Source: Bryobacterales bacterium
GTDB lineage: Bacteria > Acidobacteriota > Terriglobia > Bryobacterales > Bryobacteraceae
Length of the DNA: 10,915 bases
Assembly: GCA_003142355.1 (NCBI GenBank)
Contig: PLMF01000071.1
Span: 1,145-12,059, forward strand
Reading direction: 5' to 3'
Part shown: positions 1 to 4,160 of the stretch, in pieces
How the letters are laid out: each line of letters opens with the position of its first letter
Position numbering within the stretch: position 1 is the stretch's first letter
The notes under the pieces: model-generated
Seen by the model: the letters and a program-made list of their open reading frames with translations, nothing else
Told to the model about the DNA's origin: nothing
Database searches by the model: none
Position numbers and translations under genes: made by a program

Positions 1-86
1 TCGAGGATGGTGCCGTCGGCGGCTTTCACGCAGTAGCTGATGCTTTTCTTGTGGACGTCGAATCCGATATAGTGGTTTACGTTCAT
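1..86 (-). CDS. IS110-family transposase, N-terminal 28 codons (cut by window edge)
   Basis: Reading leftward from the ATG at 86-84, the window encodes 28 codons before the edge. The peptide begins MNVNHYIGFDVHKKSISYCV, the typical opening of IS110-family DEDD recombinases, in which a beta-strand ends in the first catalytic aspartate (here D10) followed by a His-Lys pair. A strong Shine-Dalgarno AGGAG lies at 97-93, six bases before the ATG, which fixes the start. These enzymes excise and insert the element through a circular intermediate and, in characterised members, use a bridge RNA encoded in the element's non-coding end. The C-terminal Tnp_20 half and the catalytic serine lie outside the window, so it cannot be judged whether the copy is intact. 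The family call is confident; the subgroup (IS110 or IS1111) is open. Confidence 0.85.
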   Translation of the reverse strand, partial: MNVNHYIGFDVHKKSISYCVKAADGTIL

Positions 87-87
87 T

Positions 88-163
88 GGGTTCTCCTGTT
101 TGAGGTTTCTGAGCCGGCTGTGAGGAGCCGGTCTCGGCTGCATTGTACTCTTCAGGAGAACCC
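88..163 (-). promoter_or_regulatory. Hairpin that buries the transposase ribosome binding site
   Basis: GGGTTCTCCTG (88-98) and CAGGAGAACCC (153-163) are perfect 11-bp complements. On the minus-strand transcript the 3' arm contains the whole AGGAG Shine-Dalgarno and ends one base before the ATG. Folding would therefore hide the ribosome binding site, a common way for insertion sequences to keep transposase low. The same stem could instead be part of a bridge RNA. The pairing is seen directly; the function is inferred. Confidence 0.5.
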
Positions 164-178
164 TTCGTCATCTGAGTC

Positions 179-184
179 CTTATA
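179..184 (-). promoter_or_regulatory. -10-like box TATAAG just inside the IS110 left end
   Basis: On the minus strand TATAAG (five of six matches to TATAAT) sits about 7 bases inside the inferred element end, and no -35 box is visible at the proper distance in the flanking DNA. In IS110-family elements a full promoter is assembled when the ends join in the circular form, with the -35 supplied by the right end. The arrangement fits that model but rests on one short match. Confidence 0.35.
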
Positions 185-191
185 CATTCAA

Positions 192-209
192 ACAGACGGA
201 ACGTTTCCC
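192..209. repeat. Half of a REP-like palindrome, truncated by the IS110 end
   Basis: ACAGACGGAACGTTTCCC is identical to 1311-1328, where it forms the centre and right side of a palindrome. Here the expected left arm (AAAACCGGGGG) is absent and is replaced by IS110 sequence, and the right arm has drifted (CCCAGTTCTT in place of CCCGGTTTT). Confidence 0.6.
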
Positions 210-222
210 AGTTCTTTTGCGA

Positions 223-228
223 TATACT
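223..228 (+). promoter_or_regulatory. Possible -10 box for the NHL-repeat gene
   Basis: TATACT (five of six matches to TATAAT) lies 20 bases before the ATG at 249, which would give a leader of about 14 bases. No convincing -35 is visible 17 bases upstream. The IS110 end is only about 30 bases further out, so any native upstream control sequence may have been displaced. Confidence 0.3.
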
Positions 229-248
229 TGCTGCGAAGGCGCTTCAGT

Positions 249-1286
249 ATGTCCCAGTCATCACGGCGAGGTTTTCTTCAGACAGCTTGTGCTGTGGTCC
301 CGTCCATTCTGCGGGCCGATGACAAGGCTGGCAGCAAGCTTCCCATTGTTGGGACTGGCACACACACCTACGAAGTGCACCACGACTGGGGCGAGTTGCC
401 GGACCGGATTGCCTGGGGAAACACGCATGGCGTGGTCGAAGACTCGCAGGGCCGCATCTATGTCTGCCATACCGTCCACGCGACCAGCGCCAGCTCCGAT
501 GCGGTGGTCGTGTTCGATGATAAAGGGAAGTTCGTGAAGTCGTGGGGGCCGAGATTCAAAGGCGGCGCCCACGGCCTGCACATTCAAAAAGAAGGGGACA
601 CTGAATTCCTCTTCGTCTCCGACTTTCTCCACGGGATTGTCGTGAAGACCACTCTGGACGGGGACGAGCTGTTCACGATCGGCTACCCGGAGGAATCGGA
701 AGCATACAAACCCGGGCCAGACGGCGCGAAGCCCAAGTACAGCCCGACCAATGTAGCCACGGCACCAAACGGCGACATTTACATCGCCGACGGTTACGGA
801 TCCAGTTACGTCAACCAGTACGACGCCAAGCGCAAGTACATTCGGACGTTCGGCGGCAAAGGGAAGGAAGCGGGCCAGCTCGATTGCCCGCACGGAATCA
901 TCGTGGACACCCGCGGCGACAAGCCCCTGGTGACCGTGGCGGACCGGGCCAACAACCGCCTCCAGCGCTTCACGCTCGATGGACGTCACGTCGATTTCAT
1001 CGGCGGGACCAATCTCCCGTGCCACTTCGGCTACTTCAAGAACGGCGACGTTGTGATTCCCGACCTGGGCGCCAAGGTTACGCTGATGGACCGCCAGAAC
1101 AAGGTGATCACCGACCTCGGCGATGATTCTGCAACGAAGTACAGGGAAACCAGGCTCTTGACCCGCGATCACTTCCCTCCCGGCAAGTTCGTCTGCCCGC
1201 ACGGCGCCTGTTTCGATCACAACGGGAACATCTTCGTTGTGGAGTGGGTGGAAGTGGGGCGCGTTACCAAACTGAGAAGAGTCTGA
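249..1286 (+). CDS. Tat-exported NHL-repeat beta-propeller protein
   Basis: A 345-residue protein. The ATG at 249 is chosen because it begins MSQSSRRGFLQ, a twin-arginine signal (S-R-R-x-F-L), with a short hydrophobic stretch ending near ILRADD; the frame stays open further upstream, but that stretch runs into the IS110 end. The rest contains NHL-type blades: HGVVEDSQGRIYV, GLHIQKEGDTEFLFVSD, NVATAPNGDIYIADGYG, HGIIVDTRGDKPLVTVADR and a closing HGACFDHNGNIFVVEW, together about six, consistent with a closed propeller. The family includes peptidyl-alpha-hydroxyglycine lyase-like proteins, but many bacterial members have no known reaction, and I see no basis for naming a substrate. It probably acts folded in the periplasm. 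It stands alone between the IS110 end and a REP-like hairpin that starts at its stop codon and may end its transcript. Only a weak GAAGG precedes the start. Confidence 0.85.
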   Translation: MSQSSRRGFLQTACAVVPSILRADDKAGSKLPIVGTGTHTYEVHHDWGELPDRIAWGNTHGVVEDSQGRIYVCHTVHATSASSDAVVVFDDKGKFVKSWGPRFKGGAHGLHIQKEGDTEFLFVSDFLHGIVVKTTLDGDELFTIGYPEESEAYKPGPDGAKPKYSPTNVATAPNGDIYIADGYGSSYVNQYDAKRKYIRTFGGKGKEAGQLDCPHGIIVDTRGDKPLVTVADRANNRLQRFTLDGRHVDFIGGTNLPCHFGYFKNGDVVIPDLGAKVTLMDRQNKVITDLGDDSATKYRETRLLTRDHFPPGKFVCPHGACFDHNGNIFVVEWVEVGRVTKLRRV

Positions 1287-1334
1287 AAAACCGGGGGACA
1301 AAACCGGGGGACAGACGGAACGTTTCCCGGTTTT
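1287..1334. repeat. REP-like palindrome with a tandem half unit
   Basis: AAAACCGGGGGAC occurs twice in tandem (1287-1299, 1300-1312). The second copy starts a palindrome: AAAACCGGG (1300-1308) pairs perfectly with CCCGGTTTT (1326-1334) across a 17-base loop holding ACAGACGGAACG. It begins directly after the NHL stop codon. The stem ending in TTTT could work as a terminator. Repeats with a GGGGACAGAC core are, from memory, typical of REP elements mobilised by RAYT-type transposases; no such gene is in this window. Confidence 0.6.
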
Positions 1335-1363
1335 GGAGCTAGCCGGGACCTCGCGGCAGTGAT

Positions 1364-1524
1364 GTCGCTGGTATCGGTCGCACCCACTCGGTCTGCTGGC
1401 GGCCCGGGAAAGCAGGGGGTCGATCCTGAAAGCCCATCCCTTCCTGGAGGCGGCGGATATCGATGAGGCCCTGCGCTATGCCGCCAGCCTTTCGGAAGGT
1501 GAAACGATTGAGCTGAGCCGGTGA
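1364..1524 (+). pseudogene. DUF433-family antitoxin remnant
   Basis: In the frame ending at the TGA 1522-1524 the translation reads ILKAHPFLEAADIDEALRYA followed by ASLSEGETIELSR, a typical DUF433 (VapB-like) C-terminus with its P-[FY]-L-E-x-x-D-I-x-x-A-L-x-Y-A signature. Upstream the same frame closes at 1360-1362 after about 20 unrelated residues, while another frame briefly gives MSLVSV, resembling the family's VSVVLDNLAAG segment. This suggests at least one frameshift around 1380-1395 and a lost N-terminal half. The intact family is about 70-80 residues and pairs with a DUF5615 toxin, as seen next. The domain call comes from recall of the family; decay is clear from the missing start. Confidence 0.65.
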
Positions 1525-1640
1525 GGTTCCCGGTCGATATGCCCCTGCCGCCGGAACTGGCCGCGTCATCATCACGGCAGACCTGGATTTCCCGAGACTT
1601 CTGGCCGCGCTCGGTTCGACTGGACCGGGGCTGATCCTGG
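1521..1640 (+). pseudogene. DUF5615 (PIN-like) toxin remnant with internal deletion
   Basis: A GTG at 1521 overlaps the antitoxin stop, as in intact toxin-antitoxin operons, and opens with VRFPVDMPLPPELA, the usual DUF5615 N-terminus with its acidic residue in VDMPL. At about 1562 the reading jumps to another frame, giving RVIITADLDFPRLLAALGST then GPGLIL, which matches the family's second half with its TADLDF acidic motif. About 25-40 residues of the middle are missing and the frame is broken, so no active PIN-like RNase can be made. Together with the DUF433 remnant this is a dead type II toxin-antitoxin module. Both matching ends are visible directly; family naming is from recall. Confidence 0.65.
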
Positions 1641-1775
1641 GTCCGAGCAAAGAACGCTCGCCGGCTAGAGGATTTGGAGGACGTGACGCGCCTGCAAAAG
1701 CGGGTTATGGAACTTGAGGCGGAGAACGCCAAGCTAAGCGCAGACCCGACAGCACCGTTCGCACAAGGAGATGAC
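1635..1775 (+). pseudogene. Fragment resembling the C-terminal part of a DUF4062 protein
   Basis: In one plus frame the reading is WVRAKNARRLEDLEDVTRLQ, then KRVMELEAENAKLS, and ends in FAQGDD. This is a coiled coil with heptads of L/V/I at the expected spacing, and it has no start codon of its own. In DUF4062 proteins that I recall, the region after the N-terminal domain often contains a GWVRA stretch, a coiled coil of this kind and an AQGxD motif. The fragment starts where the toxin remnant stops and ends where the opposite-strand DUF4062 N-terminus stops. The coiled coil is certain; assignment to DUF4062 is an inference. It could otherwise be a piece of any coiled-coil protein. Confidence 0.4.
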
Positions 1776-1891
1776 GCGGGGAAGGCCTTCATTTCCAGAA
1801 CTGCCTGAAGGACCTTCTGGCGTTCCTCTTGGAGGTCGTCAAAGGTTGAGCTTACGAAAAGCTGGTACCGGCGGTCGTCCGATCCGATCAT
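1775..1891 (-). pseudogene. DUF4062 protein, N-terminal 39 codons only
   Basis: From the ATG at 1891-1889 the translation is MIGSDDRRYQLFVSSTFDDL, then QEERQKVLQAVLEMKAFPA. The Y-Q-[VL]-F-V-S-S-T-[FY]-x-D-L-x-x-E-R signature is diagnostic for the start of DUF4062, a TIR-like fold domain seen in signalling and suspected conflict proteins. Homology stops at FPA (1775), just where intact members continue with GMELFPA, and the following residues (SSPCANGAV) are unrelated. The start has a GGAGG ribosome binding site and lies 19 bases after the phosphatase stop, so the gene probably once followed fur and the phosphatase in an operon. An in-frame ATG at 1954 is rejected because it lies inside the phosphatase gene. 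Intact proteins are several hundred residues long. Confidence 0.75.
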
Positions 1892-1910
1892 GCGTTCATC
1901 CTCCAGGTTC

Positions 1911-3572
1911 TCAGTCCGCTCCCCCGAATTCCAGCACCACCAGCGTGATGTCATCCGACTGCGGCGCCCCCTCCGTGAATTCCGTTACGGCCTCCTGAAT
2001 GGCGTCGTGAACCGCCTGGCACCGGTCCCCCGCCCGCGCCGTCACAATCTGCCGCAGCCGCTTCTTGCCGAAGAATTCGCCGGCGGCATTCTGCGCCTCG
2101 GTTACGCCGTCGGTGTAAATGATGACCTTGTCGCCGGGAGCCAGCCACTCTTCGGCCACCCCGAATTCGGCCGTCTCCATCAGCCCTACCGGCATACCGG
2201 TTGCGTCCAGCGTCGAGAGTTCGCCGCTCGCCCGCACGACGATCGGAGGGCAGTGCGCCGCGTTCACGTAGCTCAGCCGTCCGCCGAAGTCCAGCAGGGA
2301 ATAGAATACCGTCGCGTACTTCTCGCCGCCGGTGCGGTCCATGAGGAACCGGTTCAGCCGCTCCATGCGGCGGCCCATGGCTCCGGGATGGTCGGTGTCT
2401 GTGATCATCGCGCCTTGCAACAGCGAGGCCAGCAGCGCCGAGCTCACGCCCTTTCCCGAAACGTCCGCCACCACCGCGCACCAGCAACGCGGGTTCACCG
2501 GCGTCACGTCGAAGTAATCGCCGCCCACTTCGTGCGACGCCACGCTGCTTCCGCTGGCCCGCAGCCATCCCTCGGAGGGCAGTTTCCCGGGTAGCAGGCT
2601 CTGCTGGATGGTCCGCGCCAGGCGCAGTTCTTCCTCCATCTGGCGCTTGGTCCGCTCCTCCTCCAGCAGGCGCGCATTTTCGAGCACGGTCGAGGCCTCG
2701 ATGGCCAGTGTCTGAAGCAGTTCGCGGTTGCCGCCGGCCAGGTCGGCCGCCACCACGCGCGAATCCATGTAGAGCACGCCCACGGTCTCGCTGCCCGTCG
2801 AGAGGACGCTGGTGGCTTCGCCCTGGCCCGTCCGTATGCGCACCAGCGGGACGCAGATCACGCTCCGCAACTCGAGGTCCGCGACGCTCGACTGCGGCCG
2901 CGTCTCGCCTTCGCCGAGGGGATCGAAGTTCATGGAGAGCAGCTCCCGCCGCCGTTCCAGCGCGCGGTGGATCACTTCGCGCGGCACGCGCAGGTCGCTC
3001 GCGTGCAGATGGCGCCCCCGCCGGTTACGGGCGATGCGCATTTCCAGACCGCTGCCCGCGCGCAGCATCAGGAAGCCGCGCTCGGCGCCGGTGATGGCCA
3101 GCGCCGTATCCACCACCGACGTCAGCACGTCGTCCACCGAGAAGGAGCTCTGTACGGTGCGCGCCAGATCCAGAATGGCGCGCAACTTCGCCAGGTTGCC
3201 ACCGGGCCCAGGGGGCGCCCCGTGCGGTGCGCTGGAGCCTACCTGCTCCATGAGCCGCTTCAGCTCCGCGCCGTCCAGCGCAAAGATGAGCTGGTAGGAA
3301 TCCTGCGCGCCGAATTCGATCTTGTCGGAATTCCGCAGCGCCTGGCGGGTGATCCGTTTGCCGTTCACGTACGTGCCGTGAAGACTGCCGCAATCTTCGA
3401 TGGCGTACTCGCCGTTCTCCTCGTTGATGCGCGCGTGCGTGCGGGAGACGCGGCTGTCGCGGACAATGAGGTTGCTCTCGGGCTGCCGCCCGATCGAGAA
3501 CGGCAGCGGGTCAATGGCCACGCGCGTGCGGTGTCCGTTCGGGTCGATTACCACCAGCGACGCCGGTTCCAT
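1911..3572 (-). CDS. FHA-GAF-SpoIIE (PP2C-type) serine phosphatase
   Basis: A complete 553-residue cytoplasmic signalling protein with no membrane segment. Residues about 5-98 form an FHA domain that binds phosphothreonine peptides, with G28-R29, S43-R44-x-H46 and G66-T67-Y68-V69-N70-G71 in place. Residues about 130-300 are a GAF sensor domain. A helical linker (about 300-330) ends in ARTIQQSLLPGKLP, the usual RsbU-type lead-in. Residues about 335-550 are a SpoIIE/PP2C phosphatase with metal-binding positions present: E348-V-G-G-D352, D370-V-S-G-K-G375, T487-D488-G489 and S539-D540-D541. RsbU-type enzymes dephosphorylate anti-anti-sigma (STAS) proteins to control sigma factors; no STAS or RsbW-like gene lies nearby, so the target is unknown. 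It is read from the same transcript as the Fur-family gene, whose stop codon directly abuts this start. No Shine-Dalgarno is visible, so translation is probably coupled. Confidence 0.95.
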   Translation of the reverse strand: MEPASLVVIDPNGHRTRVAIDPLPFSIGRQPESNLIVRDSRVSRTHARINEENGEYAIEDCGSLHGTYVNGKRITRQALRNSDKIEFGAQDSYQLIFALDGAELKRLMEQVGSSAPHGAPPGPGGNLAKLRAILDLARTVQSSFSVDDVLTSVVDTALAITGAERGFLMLRAGSGLEMRIARNRRGRHLHASDLRVPREVIHRALERRRELLSMNFDPLGEGETRPQSSVADLELRSVICVPLVRIRTGQGEATSVLSTGSETVGVLYMDSRVVAADLAGGNRELLQTLAIEASTVLENARLLEEERTKRQMEEELRLARTIQQSLLPGKLPSEGWLRASGSSVASHEVGGDYFDVTPVNPRCWCAVVADVSGKGVSSALLASLLQGAMITDTDHPGAMGRRMERLNRFLMDRTGGEKYATVFYSLLDFGGRLSYVNAAHCPPIVVRASGELSTLDATGMPVGLMETAEFGVAEEWLAPGDKVIIYTDGVTEAQNAAGEFFGKKRLRQIVTARAGDRCQAVHDAIQEAVTEFTEGAPQSDDITLVVLEFGGAD

Positions 3573-3626
3573 TCAGGTGCGCCGGGCCCGGAGGGCACCC
3601 CGCCGGCGCCGGGCGGGGGGCCCGGC
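3570..3626 (-). promoter_or_regulatory. Stop-start junction with strong GC hairpin
   Basis: The Fur-family TGA (3575-3573) is directly followed by the phosphatase ATG (3572-3570). Eight bases before the ATG lies one arm of a perfect 9-bp inverted repeat, GCCGGGCCC (3581-3589) with GGGCCCGGC (3618-3626), enclosing a very GC-rich 28-base loop region. No Shine-Dalgarno is seen. Phosphatase translation thus likely depends on ribosomes that finish the upstream gene and melt this structure. The repeat and spacing are seen directly; coupling is inferred. Confidence 0.5.
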
Positions 3627-4100
3627 TGGCTCTATGGGAAGAAGCCGCACCTCTTCCAGTTCGCGCGCGCGCAACGTCTGGCAGTGCGCGCAATACCCGC
3701 CCACTTCCGTCCGCGCCAGCAGGACCTGGAAACCGAAGTGGCTTTCGATCTGCTTCCGCAGGCGCTGTAGCGGCTCGCCGAAGAATTCCTCCACCCGGCC
3801 GCAACGCAGGCAGATGGCGTGCGCGTGCTCCTGCTTCAGACGCGTCTCGTAATAGTGCTGGTCGCCCCCGTAATGCATCAGGTCGAGCTCATCCACCAGG
3901 CCGCCGGTCTTGAGCATTTTCAGGGTGCGGTACACCGTGACCCGGTTGATCTTGGGGTCCTTTTCTTGGGCCAGCGCATACAACCGCTCGGCGTCCAGAT
4001 GCGCGCCGGTCTTGTCGATCAGCCCGAGCAGAATCTGGCGCTGGCGGGTGAGGCGTACGCCCCGTTCCTTTAACGATCTTTGAATCGCATCGAGGGTCAT
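3573..4100 (-). CDS. Fur-family metal- or peroxide-responsive transcriptional repressor
   Basis: A 175-residue protein from the ATG at 4100; a TTG at 4130 would add ten residues but lies upstream of the best -10 box. The N-terminal winged helix spans about residues 5-80, with RLTRQRQ leading in and a recognition helix in INRVTVYRTLKML. The dimerisation and metal domain follows: H76, H82 and E85, then H92-A-H94-A-I-C97-x-x-C100-G, and a second pair C137-x-x-C140 that would complete a structural Cys4 zinc site. The basic tail (PARRRRGALRARRT) is longer than usual. The family includes Fur, Zur and PerR, and the residues seen do not decide among them, so no symbol is given. It is first in an operon with the phosphatase and divergent from the heme-motif/TPR gene, so it may control both. 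No clear Fur box is visible in the short gap. Confidence 0.9.
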   Translation of the reverse strand: MTLDAIQRSLKERGVRLTRQRQILLGLIDKTGAHLDAERLYALAQEKDPKINRVTVYRTLKMLKTGGLVDELDLMHYGGDQHYYETRLKQEHAHAICLRCGRVEEFFGEPLQRLRKQIESHFGFQVLLARTEVGGYCAHCQTLRARELEEVRLLPIEPAGPPARRRRGALRARRT

Positions 4101-4120
4101 ATCGCCAGGGGGACCTCTCA

Positions 4121-4154
4121 ATTTTAGCAAAGGGGCCGCGCCGGGCTGTAAACT
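4121..4154. promoter_or_regulatory. Back-to-back -10 boxes between fur-type and TPR genes
   Basis: On the minus strand TAAAAT (4126-4121, five of six) would start a transcript about 14 bases before the ATG at 4100. On the plus strand TAAACT (4149-4154, four of six) ends only 6 bases before the ATG at 4161, so the TPR-protein transcript would begin at or next to its start codon (leaderless). A minus-strand TTTACA (4152-4147) overlaps the plus -10 but stands 20 bases from its partner, longer than ideal. A regulator bound here could affect both directions. Confidence 0.35.
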
Positions 4155-4160
4155 GGTTCT

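Larger units (their letters stand above)
1..191 (-). mobile_element. Left end of an IS110-family insertion sequence
   Basis: The element contains the transposase start and about 105 bases of non-coding left end. The outer boundary is placed near 191. From 192 rightward the sequence matches 18 of 18 bases of a second repeat copy (1311-1328), while to the left the two copies differ completely. This is what insertion into the repeat would give. IS110 elements lack ordinary terminal inverted repeats and usually make no target duplication beyond a short core, so a change in homology is the best available boundary marker. The right end lies beyond the window start. The exact end base and the core dinucleotide cannot be fixed from one side. 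Confidence 0.6.
87..191 (-). ncRNA. Candidate bridge-RNA region in the IS110 left end
   Basis: The 105 bases between the inferred element end and the transposase ATG have no coding signal but are rich in self-complementarity. An 11-bp perfect inverted repeat (88-98 with 153-163) encloses a smaller stem (126-130 AGCCG with 135-139 CGGCT, four-base loop), an 8-bp palindrome (112-119) and a 7-base direct repeat GAGCCGG (111-117, 125-131). In characterised IS110-group elements the bridge RNA is transcribed from this position. The region is shorter than the known bridge RNA of IS621, so the RNA could overlap the coding region, or, if this is an IS1111-type element, lie at the other end. I could not identify guide loops by eye. 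Confidence 0.3.

Noticed and set aside
51..248. Extension of the NHL-gene frame upstream to 51
   Set aside because: It would run through the IS110 left end and the repeat and put 66 residues before a clear Tat signal.
261..1301. 346-codon open frame opposite the NHL gene
   Set aside because: Shadow frame of a GC-rich gene. The plus strand has a Tat signal and NHL repeats; the minus translation has no recognisable domain.
249..1334. NHL gene as cargo of a transposon bounded by the 18-base direct repeats (192-209, 1311-1328)
   Set aside because: The repeats are parts of a REP-like palindrome, not a target duplication; the left copy is cut by IS110 and no transposase lies between them.
1892..1954. 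Earlier in-frame start for the DUF4062 remnant at 1954
   Set aside because: Lies inside the phosphatase gene; the ATG at 1891 has its own GGAGG and starts the conserved domain at the normal distance.
4101..4130. TTG start adding ten residues to the Fur-family protein
   Set aside because: No ribosome site before it, the added residues are not typical of the family, and the best -10 box lies downstream of it.
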